Translations under genes and position numbers: made by a program
The notes under the pieces: generated by a model
Told to the model about the DNA's origin: nothing
Databases searched by the model: none
Seen by the model: only the letters and a program-made list of their open reading frames with translations
Part shown: positions 34,601 through 42,652 of the stretch, piece after piece
Layout: every line of letters begins with the position of its first letter
Position numbering within the stretch: position 1 is the first letter of the stretch
Source of the DNA: Haloplanus sp. XH21
GTDB lineage: Archaea > Halobacteriota > Halobacteria > Halobacteriales > Haloferacaceae
Direction of reading: 5' to 3'
Assembly (NCBI RefSeq): GCF_023276355.1
Contig: NZ_JALLPL010000001.1
Coordinates: 1,488,001 to 1,552,000 of the forward strand
Length of the DNA stretch: 64,000 nucleotides

Positions 34601-35878
34601 GAGAACGTCCGCGAGCGTCTCCGCCACGTCGTCTCGGCCGTCGCTGACTTCCTCGAACACGGCGTCGACGCCGTCCAAGTCGGCGATCCGTGCGTCGGCA
34701 CAGACGATCCCTGGCGACGGGAGTTCGAAGTCCTCGCCGCCGGCAGCGCGCGCTCTGGACCGCGCCTTGAGGTAGAGATTGAACGTGGCGAGTTGGCACG
34801 CGCGCATATCGAGATCGACACCGTAGAGGTTCTGCTCCAGGATCCGGCGGGGGATCGTCGCGGGATCGAGATCCGTCTCGCGGCGCCAGATGCGTTCGAG
34901 CACGTCGAAGGCGTAGAGCAGGAAATGCCCGCTGCCACAGGCCGGATCGATGACCCGGAGCTCCGAGGGATGGTCGAACGCCGTCGGGTCGCCCGTCTCC
35001 TCTGACGGGACCAGGTAGGTGCAGAAATCGGCTATCTCGGGCGCGTCATCCATCGACGCCGGACGGGTTCGCCGCTCGCGTGCCGACAGCTCCGCCTGGG
35101 TTGCGACGACATCTTCGACCTCCCCTTTTCCTTCGAGATAGAGTTTGCCGAGGGCGTTGTCGGTGAGCATGCGCACGACCCAGTGGGGCGTGTAAAACTG
35201 GTTCGCGACGCCGAGGTCGCTCGTTCGGATCCCCCCGGATCGCGTTCGCTCGCGGACGCTCCCGAGGACGTCGAGGTTGTAGTATTCGTAGACCCAGCCG
35301 AGGACGTCGTCGGCACGCCACACGGGGTCGGGGACCTCGTCCAGCAGCCTGCAGAGCGCTTCGAACGTATCCTCGTCGGGGTCGATCAGGCTGTAGGCCG
35401 TGGCGCGGTCGAAGAGCAACTCCAGTTCCTCGGCGAGGTCGTCGCACGCGTTTCGGTAGGCTTCGAGGACAGCCTCCCCTTCCAGCATGAACTCCTCGGT
35501 GACGAGCGTCTCGGCGGCCGGCGTCAGTCCGTCGTCTCGGAACACCGTCACCTCCTCGTCGACGAAGCCACGGACCTCCATACACCGGAGCGCAGCCAGG
35601 CGGTTGACGACCGTGTAGCCGACGCCGGCGACGTACTGTGCGACCGCCTCGTCCCAGTCTGCCCCATCGACGGCTTCGAGTTCGATGGCGTCGACCACCT
35701 GCTGTGCGTCGTCGTCGACGGCCGACAGTTCGGCCGGTTCGTCGTCCAGCCCTAACTGCGAGAGCTGATAAGTGACGTTGGCCTCGACACGCTCTCGCAT
35801 CTCCGTGACGACGTCTTCGAGATGTTCGCGTTCCGACTCGCCGAGCTGCACCTTTCGCGGGGAGGACGATCCCGTCAT
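31655..35878 (-). CDS. pglX: Orphan PglX-like adenine-specific DNA methyltransferase
   Basis: The 1407-residue protein has a helical N-terminal region, FYTPHWVVRMLTDN, the SAM motif IDPACGSGHFLLYAFDVLE (Asp near 310), and the N6-adenine motif ALMNPPYGSGKRMP (Asn near 514). A long C-terminal part with target-recognition-like TWSYIKRTGRRFGYVPGA follows. Size and order match PglX of BREX systems, especially haloarchaeal type-5 loci, and the Eco57I-type methylase family. In BREX, PglX methylates a non-palindromic site and works with BrxC, PglZ and BrxB. None of these is in this window, so it stands alone between two tRNA-Arg genes. No nuclease motif was recognised. Confidence 0.75.
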   Translation of the reverse strand: MTGSSSPRKVQLGESEREHLEDVVTEMRERVEANVTYQLSQLGLDDEPAELSAVDDDAQQVVDAIELEAVDGADWDEAVAQYVAGVGYTVVNRLAALRCMEVRGFVDEEVTVFRDDGLTPAAETLVTEEFMLEGEAVLEAYRNACDDLAEELELLFDRATAYSLIDPDEDTFEALCRLLDEVPDPVWRADDVLGWVYEYYNLDVLGSVRERTRSGGIRTSDLGVANQFYTPHWVVRMLTDNALGKLYLEGKGEVEDVVATQAELSARERRTRPASMDDAPEIADFCTYLVPSEETGDPTAFDHPSELRVIDPACGSGHFLLYAFDVLERIWRRETDLDPATIPRRILEQNLYGVDLDMRACQLATFNLYLKARSRARAAGGEDFELPSPGIVCADARIADLDGVDAVFEEVSDGRDDVAETLADVLSAFEEVHGLGSLLDVRGTLDELFDGDDGTQLTFAEDFTADRSLQSVLHSLRDAISAHRDEDSFLAKDLRSFVRLLDVLAQDYDVALMNPPYGSGKRMPETIRQYLEERYRYYPEFYIAFFEACDALVKENGRIGMLVPWTLLFKRSFQEFREDFVGSKGGFDFLAEYGYGILDNATVGTVGTVVRTSAETTSPDMRGEFIRLHDVDRGQKESVFASVVAGAECAVQRYYTVELDEFATVPGTPLTYSTPPEIRSLHESALKLGPDIADIDGERVAEIKTGLQTGNNRRFVRAHWESRGEAFQPFAKGGTDAWMLPEQTTTIDWSEDGKRLARYPNSVIRNDEFYMRDGLTWSYIKRTGRRFGYVPGAVFDVTGSMLFPTEGYSPWLLLCVLNSTVYHGLFLSLTPERDWQIEVVGRIPWHDALTERDDLEAIAKQQYALVASEKASDPRYPGYVGPALVPNPAADQFYDDSGGRTPVEIPDVDRADIDPAWSISEAARAVERRRREQTRELERLSDHADSIVADALGLPDGINDRVKAEIFLRTAEDPADRTVPDPDDVPEPPATLDSDVKRLVHHFAMAAVRAADDGIVPIQETATDQTTILDRVVDRFHDAYGEFADERLIEVDDILGAESATDEAYPNLRAWLAEDFFQYHVETMEKTPIVWRLTTERLVPDAKGVGFACLVDYHGLDSGLFDRLTNRYLEPRNAALRERRSAADRRRRDESLSASERGDAADAADRYASALEQIAVFEDVLHDLSATTPRDIDADHRALAADLASMVASFRDATEKRLGVLDDLRDRQSDEWFADNFSPTFWEQVASERAEWIDALVALERACEAYAKPPEEPVEAHHYDLFEYYDDLVGSTHYASNGILFMAYYYGREGTAFLDADGDPMDGLQDGAATRLAALATGFDEYTALAEGISDHCETLASALPSTWRDRALAEITTQGYHPIPNHGVAINITPLADAEIVPKLVDEDVL

Positions 35879-36326
35879 CGAGTTAGGTCCGTGTCATCGC
35901 GGTGAACGTCTCGACGTTGGCTCTCCCCTGAAAGCACCGAGCGGTCGGCCGCCGCCGAGACCGAACCCGCGGGACCGACTCGGCCGAGACGCTGTTGTCC
36001 GTGTCGTCGCGGGTGGGTAGTCGGCGGCTCTTGCCGTCCGAGTTGGCGATCATACGACGGGGGAGTCTACCGATCTACTTTACTGTTCGTCATCGGTGTG
36101 CGCTCTCCGAGCGGTCTCTATTGCAGGCTTGTCGGTTGCCGCGGGAACGGCCGTACGACGATCAGGCGATTCCGGGCGGGGACATACGGGTGTGGCGGTG
36201 CGGTGCGATTCGAACCGGACCGAGACTCGCTTCGCTCGGTCGGAAAACGGGCGTGGCGGGAGTCCCGCGAGCGAACGAAGTGAGCGAGGGGGACTAAGCC
36301 ACGCGCGTCGAACGAACGTAGTGAGA
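35879..36326. other. Gene-free region with tRNA-like fragments
   Basis: No real gene was found in these 448 bases upstream of the PglX-like gene. The right part contains pieces resembling the 3' end of the neighbouring tRNA-Arg(CCT): cgggcgtggcggga at 36247-36260 repeats the first 14 bases of that gene as read on the plus strand (36327-36340), and gattcgaacc near 36209 resembles a T-arm. Between them lie gagcgaacgaagtgagcgag-type motifs. The left part presumably holds the promoter of the PglX-like gene, but no clear TATA box stands out. Confidence 0.5.
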
Positions 36327-36399
36327 CGGGCGTGGCGGGATTCGAACCCGCGATCGAGAGGTTAGGAACCTCTCGCCCTGTCCGCTAGGCCACACGCCC
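36327..36399 (-). tRNA. tRNA-Arg (anticodon CCT)
   Basis: On the minus strand the gene begins GGGCGTGTGGCCTAGCGG and ends CACGCCC plus G. The acceptor arms pair over seven bases. The anticodon arm AGAGG-TTCCTAA-CCTCT gives anticodon CCT for arginine. The T arm is CGGGTTCGAATCCCG. No intron. A 14-base copy of its 3' end lies about 80 bp beyond. Confidence 0.94.
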
Positions 36400-36499
36400 T
36401 GTGGCGATCGTAGAGGGGTCGGAGACAAAAAGGTCGGTATAGCGATTCGGAGACGGTGTGGCCGTGTTTTTATTCAACTGGAAATCATAAGGGACGTAC

Positions 36500-36895
36500 A
36501 TGAGCGATAAGCTGGCGGAGACTGAACGACGCCGACTCCTCGCACTGGTTGGTAGCGGCCTCGCGACCGGACTGGCTGGCTGTGGCGGAGGTGGTGGCGG
36601 CGCGACGGCGACATCGACGGCAACCGCCACTGCGACGCCGACGGCCAGCGACGGAGGTGTCCCGGCGGCCTACGAGACGGCGACGAGTCTGGACGGCACT
36701 CAGCGCGATCCCGACGCGCTCTCCTCGAAGGATGCAGTGAACTACCAGGCGGAACCGAGCGACGGCCAGCAGTGTTCCGACTGCCGGTTTTACATCGAGG
36801 ACAAGAACGGCGACGGGATGGGTGCGTGCGCCATCGTCGCGGGCACCATCGATCCCGAGGGGTACTGCGTGAGCTACGCGGAGTACCAGGGCTAA
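36500..36895 (+). CDS. High-potential iron-sulfur protein (HiPIP)-like Tat lipoprotein
   Basis: The 131-residue protein has a Tat-like signal (ETERRRLLALVGSGLATGLA) with lipobox LAGC and then a Gly/Thr/Ala-rich linker. The C-terminal domain has CSDC, then GACAIVAGTIDPEGYC: four cysteines spaced as in HiPIP electron carriers, which hold a 4Fe-4S cluster at high potential. It probably acts outside the membrane in electron transfer. No partner oxidase lies next to it. Confidence 0.78.
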   Translation: MSDKLAETERRRLLALVGSGLATGLAGCGGGGGGATATSTATATATPTASDGGVPAAYETATSLDGTQRDPDALSSKDAVNYQAEPSDGQQCSDCRFYIEDKNGDGMGACAIVAGTIDPEGYCVSYAEYQG

Positions 36896-36997
36896 CCGGC
36901 AGTGGTGTCTCGGATACAAGCGACCGACGGTTCGGCGTCGCCACCGCGTGTTGGAGCCACGGCGCCACGCCGATATCGGTGCCTCGTCGAGCGCCGA

Positions 36998-37375
36998 CTA
37001 CTCCTCTTCCGACACGAACACGACGTTGCAGTCGGCGTTCAGCAAGACGAGTTGTGAGACGCTCCCCATCAACGCCTTCCCGATGGGCGTTTTCTTCCGT
37101 GGACCGAGGACGATGTACCGGGATCCGCGCTCCTCGCTCTCGTGGAGGATTCGGGAGGACGGATCACCGAGCGCGCCGGCCACGCTGACGTTCTCCGGAT
37201 CGTCCAGTGCCAGACGGACCGCATCCGAGGCGATCTCTTCGGCATCGTCGATGGTCTCTGTCTCGGGCAGCACGTGGAATACGACCAGTTCCTCGTCGAA
37301 CGCCTGGGCTAGTTCATACCCCTGCTGCACCACCTTGGTACTGTCCTCGTCGTCGACTGCAGCCAGAATTGACAT
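36998..37375 (-). CDS. Universal stress protein (UspA family)
   Basis: The 125-residue single-domain Usp starts MSILAAVDDEDSTKVVQQGY and has the alternating beta/alpha pattern and a glycine-rich C-terminal strand (RYIVLGPRKKTPIGKALMGS). In ATP-binding members the loop is G-x2-G-x9-G-S/T. Here it is altered (GPRKKTPIGKALMGS), so ATP binding is uncertain. It is convergent with the HiPIP gene. Confidence 0.8.
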   Translation of the reverse strand: MSILAAVDDEDSTKVVQQGYELAQAFDEELVVFHVLPETETIDDAEEIASDAVRLALDDPENVSVAGALGDPSSRILHESEERGSRYIVLGPRKKTPIGKALMGSVSQLVLLNADCNVVFVSEEE

Positions 37376-37626
37376 GGCGTTCTGTTGTCCTATCGGGATT
37401 CAAATAAATGTTTGTGTCACACACAGGCGTGGAGGTATGCCCCCGGTAAAACGACCGTTGCGACCGAGAAACACTCCGCTACTGATGAATACCGTTCCAC
37501 CGAGTACGTGTCAAACGTCCGGAACTCGCGGCGATAGCGTCGTCTACGCGTAGCACACAGGCAGCGACGGACCCTGGATCGGATCGCGGAAACGTTGACC
37601 ACCCCGACGCAGCGGGGACGACCACG

Positions 37627-38064
37627 ATGACGGACTCTGTCCTCGTTCCGGTCGACGGATCGCCGCTCGCGTCGACGGCGCTTCGGCACGCACTGACGAT
37701 GTTTCCGGACGCGACGGTCACCGCTTTGCACGTCGTCGACCTCTTCGATCCCGGCGACGGCGACCTGGCCGACACCACGTACGAACCCATGATCGGATCC
37801 GAAGCGTGGTACGACCGGGCCGAGACGCTCACGGAACGGGTGCTCGACGACGCCCGGGAACTGGCCGCGACGTACGACCGCGACATCGACACGGCGTCGG
37901 ACATCGGTGATCCGAAACGGGTCATCGTCGACTCCGCCGACGAGACCGGGATCGATCACGTCGTCGGTGCGCACGGCGGGCCGACCGGGGAGGTGGCACC
38001 CCTCGGTAGCGTCGCGACCGTCGTCGCTCGCCGCGTGGGCGTGCCTGTGACCCTGGTCCGCTGA
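37627..38064 (+). CDS. Universal stress protein (UspA family)
   Basis: This 145-residue protein starts MTDSVLVPVDGSPLASTALR, the standard Usp beginning, and ends with VGAHGGPTGEVAPLGSVATVVARRVGVPVTLVR. The G-x2-G-x9-G pattern is only partly kept. The 250 bases before it contain nothing recognisable beyond promoter DNA. It is one of three Usp proteins within 6 kb, together with the single-domain one at 36998 and the tandem one at 41343. Confidence 0.85.
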   Translation: MTDSVLVPVDGSPLASTALRHALTMFPDATVTALHVVDLFDPGDGDLADTTYEPMIGSEAWYDRAETLTERVLDDARELAATYDRDIDTASDIGDPKRVIVDSADETGIDHVVGAHGGPTGEVAPLGSVATVVARRVGVPVTLVR

Positions 38065-38098
38065 TCTGCCCCAACTAGTTGTCCTCCCGCCAAGAATT

Positions 38099-38314
38099 AT
38101 GCTCGTCGAGCGCCATAGGCCCGATATGCTCCGTGGTGCCCTGCTGCTCGTGATCGGCGTCCTCGAGGCGATCTACCCCCACCGCGTCGTCGACTTCTGG
38201 CTATCTCTCGCGCTCGATGACGACGGTGAGCCTCGACGGTGGGTGTACACCGCGGCCCGGATCGAGGGGGTTCTCATCGTCCTGTGGACCGTGCGGCGGT
38301 GGCGGGCAGACTGA
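38099..38314 (+). CDS. Small conserved-looking membrane-associated protein (71 aa)
   Basis: The 71-residue protein has a hydrophobic N-terminal segment (MLRGALLLVIGVLEAIYP, from an internal ATG at 38126) and a second near the C-terminus (IEGVLIVLWTVRRW). It lies 34 bp after a Usp gene on the same strand. The codon use fits the host. Function is unknown. The true start could be either ATG. Confidence 0.5.
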   Translation: MLVERHRPDMLRGALLLVIGVLEAIYPHRVVDFWLSLALDDDGEPRRWVYTAARIEGVLIVLWTVRRWRAD

Positions 38315-38377
38315 CGGCGGCGGGATCAGCGATGACGATTACGTCGTGACGGTCGTCCGCCGACCGCGCTCTGGCAG

Positions 38378-38779
38378 TCAGTTCCGCCCGGCCGCGATCA
38401 GGGGCGCGTTCGGTTCGGCGTCCTCACACCGAGTGACGGTGAGTTCGAAGCCACCGTCGACATCCGCCTCGGCGGAGAGGTGGATGTCGTCGATGATGCG
38501 GATATACTCGCTTGCATGCTTGCCGTCCCGTGAGATCCGGGTCCGTTCGTGGAGCAGTCCGAGGTCGGTGAGCGCGTCGAGTTTCCGGTACGTCGTCGAG
38601 AGCGGGAGATCACAGCAGTCGGAGAGTTCGCTCGCGGACTTCGGTCGCTCGCTCGTGGCGTCCAGGACGGCCCGACAGTCCGCATCCTGGAGCACGTCGA
38701 GCATCGCCTGAACCTCGTCGGTATCGACGATCGTCTCCTCGGTCGCACACGTCCGCGGGAAAGGGGTTGCGGTAGCCAT
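38378..38779 (-). CDS. Winged-helix transcriptional regulator (ArsR-like)
   Basis: The 133-residue protein has a winged helix: AMLDVLQDADCRAVLDATSE, then PKSASELSDCCDLPLSTTYR as the recognition helix pair, and a wing (GLLHERTRISRDG). The C-terminal part is beta-rich (FELTVTRCEDAEP). It is divergent from the HTH_10 gene across about 130 bp. The ligand is unknown. The ATG at 38779 gives a normal start before the HTH; fourteen extra upstream codons look like noise. Confidence 0.75.
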   Translation of the reverse strand: MATATPFPRTCATEETIVDTDEVQAMLDVLQDADCRAVLDATSERPKSASELSDCCDLPLSTTYRKLDALTDLGLLHERTRISRDGKHASEYIRIIDDIHLSAEADVDGGFELTVTRCEDAEPNAPLIAAGRN

Positions 38780-38916
38780 CGTACACGTTCTCCAATGGCC
38801 TCCATTCCCACCAGCGGGCACCCACGATATCGCGGTGGTTTATAAGCTCCTGCCGTCCGTCCCCGGGTCAGCCCGGAGAGACAGGCTTAGGATGATCGAC
38901 GGCAAAGATGGTGGTA

Positions 38917-39573
38917 ATGGGCTCCGGCATCCGCGCGGAACTAAAAGTCGACGCCGACGGGACGTGCCCCGTCACCCAGGCTGCGGCGTCTGCCGGGTCA
39001 CCGACGTTTTCGGTCTCTCGAAGCACCGATCCCAGCGGGTCGGGCGAAATCACCGAGGAGTTCATGCTCGAAGACGCGGCGCTCGACGGGGCTCCCGAGG
39101 TCGACACGGAGTTGGAGACGGTGTTCACGTACGGCTCGAAGACCGTCTACCGCTTCAGTCGGCCACGAGGGCAGTCCTGCCCCTGTGACTGTATCGAACA
39201 GTTCGACTGCCCCGTCGTCGACGTCCACACCCGGGACGGACTGCTGTATCTCGTCTTTCACGCCGCGGACATGGCCGAACTCCAGGGCGTCATCACGTCG
39301 CTTCGCGAGCAGTATTCGTCGGTCGACATCCAGCGTCTGCTTCGGTCGCGTGGCGACAGCGCCGACCACGACCTGGTGTTCGTCGACCGAGGCCATCTCA
39401 CCGACCGACAGCGGGAGGTGCTGGAGACGGCCCACCGGATGGGCTATTTCGAACGCCCGAAAGGCGCGAACGCGGGCGATGTCGCCGACGAACTCGGTAT
39501 CTCGCCGTCGACGTTCGCGGAACACCTGTCGGCGGCACAGTCGAAGCTCCTCGACGCCATCCTCGAAGACTGA
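38917..39573 (+). CDS. HTH_10 (Bat-like) transcriptional regulator
   Basis: The 218-residue protein has a sensor-like N-terminal half with a cysteine cluster (QSCPCDCIEQFDCPVVDV) that might bind metal or sense redox. The C-terminal half carries the HTH_10 domain: LTDRQREVLETAHRMGYFER, then DVADELGISPSTFAEHLS and AQSKLLDAIL. HTH_10 proteins are common haloarchaeal activators of the bacterio-opsin-activator kind. The start may also be the ATG at 38908. Confidence 0.8.
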   Translation: MGSGIRAELKVDADGTCPVTQAAASAGSPTFSVSRSTDPSGSGEITEEFMLEDAALDGAPEVDTELETVFTYGSKTVYRFSRPRGQSCPCDCIEQFDCPVVDVHTRDGLLYLVFHAADMAELQGVITSLREQYSSVDIQRLLRSRGDSADHDLVFVDRGHLTDRQREVLETAHRMGYFERPKGANAGDVADELGISPSTFAEHLSAAQSKLLDAILED

Positions 39574-39630
39574 GGCGGACCGCCGCACGGTAGTTCGGGC
39601 GACCGATACCCAGACGCGACGATCCGTTGC

Positions 39631-40077
39631 TTAGCGGTTGACATCGATCCGGCGCCCGGTCAGTTCGTCCGGATCGAGCTCGTACAGGTCGATGTCTAGG
39701 TCCGCTTTCGGCTCGGACCAGATTTCGAACAGCGGGCGCTTTGCGGCGCCGTACCGCTCGATGTGGTCGGGCGTGAGTTCGTCCTTTGGGACGGCTTCTA
39801 GCCGCCCCTTGGCGATGGCACTCCGATAGGTCGCTTCGCCTTCCTCGTAGACGACGAATCGAACGCGCGGCGAGTCGGAGAGAAAGCGACGCTTCTCGGC
39901 GTCGGGTGTCGAGACGAGTCGCATACAGAACTGACAGCTCTCGGCGTCGTAGCCGTACGAAATCGGAATCGCGTACGGATCGTCCGACCGAGCGAGGGCG
40001 AGGACGCCCGTCTCACGTCGCTCCAGCAGGGCGTCGGTTTCGTCCCCCGTCATCACGGTCTCTTGCTCCACGGTCAT
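39631..40077 (-). CDS. Pyridoxamine 5'-phosphate oxidase-family flavoprotein
   Basis: The 148-residue protein contains ETGVLALARSDDPYAIPISY and VRFVVYEEGEATYRSAIAKG, the split-barrel pattern of the PNPOx-like FMN-binding family. Haloarchaea carry many copies, most without known substrates; no pyridoxine role can be claimed. The ATG at 40077 is the first after a run of shadow frame. Confidence 0.78.
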   Translation of the reverse strand: MTVEQETVMTGDETDALLERRETGVLALARSDDPYAIPISYGYDAESCQFCMRLVSTPDAEKRRFLSDSPRVRFVVYEEGEATYRSAIAKGRLEAVPKDELTPDHIERYGAAKRPLFEIWSEPKADLDIDLYELDPDELTGRRIDVNR

Positions 40078-40202
40078 GCGTGTTGTCGGGCCGAGAAAAG
40101 GGAGGGGGCCGTTTATATTTATGCACCTCGCGGCGCGAGTCGGACGGGTCGGTGACACGGTGTCTCGGCGGGCCATCCCGGCGAGACGCTCCGATACCCC
40201 TA

Positions 40203-40367
40203 TCAGTCACTGTCATCCGCAGTGTCGGGGGAGAACGCGGCCGGCGAGAGCGACGTTCCACAGACGACACAGCCGTGCTCGAGGAGCGCCTCCCGCATCG
40301 GCGGATTCACCGCCATGCGCTCCTCGCACTCCGGGCAGTGAAACGTCAGCTCCGTTCCCCCGTTCAT
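40203..40367 (-). CDS. Zinc-ribbon microprotein (54 aa)
   Basis: The ATG at 40367 opens 54 residues containing FHCPECEERMAVN and HGCVVCGTSLSPAAF: two Cys-x2-Cys knuckles about 26 residues apart, a small zinc ribbon of the kind abundant in haloarchaea (possibly DUF7560-like). The acidic tail and codon use support a real gene. Function is unknown. Confidence 0.7.
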   Translation of the reverse strand: MNGGTELTFHCPECEERMAVNPPMREALLEHGCVVCGTSLSPAAFSPDTADDSD

Positions 40368-40437
40368 CACTGACACGATAGGAGGGCCGACGATATATGA
40401 ACCTCCCTCTTTCCAGCGCGATGAAAATGACGGCCGA

Positions 40438-41265
40438 TCAGCCGAGCGCGATATCGAGATAGAGCATCACGATGACCCCGAGGATCGTCCCGAGGGTCGC
40501 GATGCGCTCGTAGCCTCTGGCGTGGGTCTCCGGAACGATTTCGTCGCTGATGACGAAGAGCATGGCCCCGGCCGCAAAGCCCATCGCGTAGGGCAACAGC
40601 GCCGTCATCGACTGGACAGCGTACGCGCCCAGAATCGCTATCGGAATCTCGACCACGCCGGAGCGGATGCCAGCGATCACCGCGTAGAAGCGTCGGCTCA
40701 GACCGGCGTTGACCGCCGCCACCGACACGGCGAATCCCTCCGGGATGTTCTGGATCCCGATGGCGAGCATCAGCGGTATCGCGGTTTCGAGGTCGCCGCT
40801 CCCGAATCCGACGCCGACGGCGAGCCCCTCCGGGATGTTGTGGATGGTGATCGCGAGGACGAACAGAACGACCCCCGCCAACCGGTCGTTCTCGATGGGG
40901 AGGGCGCCGTCCCGACTGGCGGCGTCGCTCCGCTGCCGTCCAGTGACGAGATAGTGAGCGTGTGGCACCAACACGTCGGACCGGTCGAGAAAGAGCGCGC
41001 CGAGGGCCACGCCCACTAGGACGGGAATCGGATTCCCCCCGGAGTACGTCTCGATGCCGGGCACGATCAGACTGGTAAAGCTCGCCGCCAGCATCACGCC
41101 CGCAGCGAAGCCGAGCGCGCCGTCCATCGCTCGTTCGGAGGGGTCACGCCAGACGAACACCAGCGCCGCCCCGAAGAGGTTGAGCACCGCGATGACAACG
41201 CCGCCCACCAGGCCATGGATGATGGGATCGGTCCCGAACAGTTGCGTGAAGGTGTCGATGATCAC
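40438..41265 (-). CDS. ZIP-family metal transporter
   Basis: This 275-residue membrane protein has eight hydrophobic segments. It carries the two ZIP signatures TIHNIPEGLAVGVGFG (helix 4) and AIGIQNIPEGFAVSVA (helix 5), which form the binuclear metal site. A variable loop (TGRQRSDAASRDG) lies between helices 3 and 4. This is the GufA-like subgroup. It probably imports Zn or another divalent metal; the direction and metal cannot be read. It stands alone. Confidence 0.9.
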   Translation of the reverse strand: MIIDTFTQLFGTDPIIHGLVGGVVIAVLNLFGAALVFVWRDPSERAMDGALGFAAGVMLAASFTSLIVPGIETYSGGNPIPVLVGVALGALFLDRSDVLVPHAHYLVTGRQRSDAASRDGALPIENDRLAGVVLFVLAITIHNIPEGLAVGVGFGSGDLETAIPLMLAIGIQNIPEGFAVSVAAVNAGLSRRFYAVIAGIRSGVVEIPIAILGAYAVQSMTALLPYAMGFAAGAMLFVISDEIVPETHARGYERIATLGTILGVIVMLYLDIALG

Positions 41266-41342
41266 AGTGGCACATCCTCAGTGAGGTCGCGTAGCGGCAC
41301 GTTGGGTCGCGTTGTTCGGCGGGGGTATTGAAGCTACGCCTG

Positions 41343-42218
41343 TCAGGACTCCGCCGCCGAACGCACGGTCAGGACGGGGACCGGCGACGTACGGATGAGC
41401 CGATCCGCCACGCTGCCGAGGACGTACCGGTCCAGGCCAGTGCGGCCGTGGGTACCGGTCACCACGAGGTCGATGTCGTGGTCGTCGACGTACGACCGGA
41501 CGGTGCGAGCGACCGACGTTCCGAACTCGACATCGGTCGTCGCGTCGACGCCAGCGTCGGCCGCCGTCGACGCCGCTTCCTCGACGATTTCGGTCGCGTC
41601 TTCTTCGAGCGTGTCCGCCAGTACGTCGGCGCGAACGTCGACGCCGAGGGTCGTCACGTCGACGACGGAGAGGATGTGGAGCGATGTCGCGTCCTCCTTC
41701 GTCACGATATCGAGCGCCAGGGAGAGCGCATCCGCCGCGCAGTCGCTCCCGTCGGTCGGCACGAGCACGTTCCGATACGGGTAGCGGACGGTCGCGTCGT
41801 CGGGGCGGATCGTGAGTACGGGCGCTTCGGATCGTCTGACGACGCGTTCGGTCGTGCTGCCGAGGAGGACGCGTTCGAGTCCGCGCCGCCCGTGGGTCGG
41901 CATGACCACGAGGTCGACGTCTCGGCTCTCGGCGTAGTCGACGATAGTGCGGTGCGGTTCGCCCTGGAGGACATCGGTGACGGTCTCGACCCCGCGGTCG
42001 GCGGCGCGGTCGGCCGCCTCCTGGGCGATCCGTCGTCCCTCCTGTTCGAGGGTGTCCACCACTTCGCCACGGATCTGCGTGACGCTGTCCCGGGTCGTGT
42101 CCGCGACGTTGATGACGTGGACCGTCGCCCCGGTCGCGGCTGCCATATCGAGGACGTGATCGAAGACGGCCGTCGCCCCCTCGCTTCCGTCAGTCGGGAA
42201 GAGGAGTGTATCGAACAC
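41343..42218 (-). CDS. Tandem universal stress protein (two Usp domains)
   Basis: The 291-residue protein has two Usp domains. The first begins MFDTLLFPTDGSEGATAVFD (GTG start) and has MPTHGRRGLERVLLGSTTER. The second begins near 146 (RNVLVPTDGSDCAADAL) and has VTGTHGRTGLDRYVLGSVAD. Both keep the G-x2-G-x9-G-S/T ATP-binding loop, unlike the two single-domain paralogues nearby. The start was placed at GTG 42218 because the Usp fold begins there. Confidence 0.88.
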   Translation of the reverse strand: MFDTLLFPTDGSEGATAVFDHVLDMAAATGATVHVINVADTTRDSVTQIRGEVVDTLEQEGRRIAQEAADRAADRGVETVTDVLQGEPHRTIVDYAESRDVDLVVMPTHGRRGLERVLLGSTTERVVRRSEAPVLTIRPDDATVRYPYRNVLVPTDGSDCAADALSLALDIVTKEDATSLHILSVVDVTTLGVDVRADVLADTLEEDATEIVEEAASTAADAGVDATTDVEFGTSVARTVRSYVDDHDIDLVVTGTHGRTGLDRYVLGSVADRLIRTSPVPVLTVRSAAES

Positions 42219-42342
42219 GTGTCGGCGTTCACGGGCCAGCACCAAAAACAGGGGCGGCCAGCCGGGTCGGCGCCGTCGTACTGGTGACCGGCCAGAATGG
42301 TAGACAAGAGTTAACACGTATCGGTGCCAAGACGGTGGCATC

Positions 42343-42498
42343 ATGCCGACCGTCACGGACCCTGCCCCGTGTGATCCGGACGAAAAGTTGTACGAATGCA
42401 CGGCGTGTGGTCACCGGCTCTGTACCGCGGATACGCCGACGGGCTGCCCGGAGTGCGACGGCGTCCTGCAGAACCTCAGTACCCCGCGGCCGCAGTAG
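42343..42498 (+). CDS. Rubrerythrin-like zinc-ribbon microprotein (51 aa)
   Basis: The ATG at 42343 opens 51 residues containing YECTACGHRLC and GCPECDGVLQNLS: two Cys-x2-Cys pairs forming a rubredoxin/rubrerythrin-like knuckle. Such tiny proteins are common in haloarchaea. It may bind zinc or iron. The stop is TAG at 42496-42498. Confidence 0.7.
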   Translation: MPTVTDPAPCDPDEKLYECTACGHRLCTADTPTGCPECDGVLQNLSTPRPQ

Positions 42499-42652
42499 CA
42501 CCGCCGAGAACGGCGTTCGTCACACTTGCGGCAGTGATGTCTCTTCCGTTCAGGCAGTCACAGCGCCGGGACGCTGCCGGCGATAACGCGAACCGTCGGT
42601 TGGATCGGTTGCAGGAGCGGTTTCGGTTCGCATCGACGGCCAGCCGACAGTC

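Noticed and set aside
31655-35878. Full BREX locus
   Set aside because: Only the PglX-like gene is present; no BrxC, PglZ, BrxB or helicase-like genes appear in this window.
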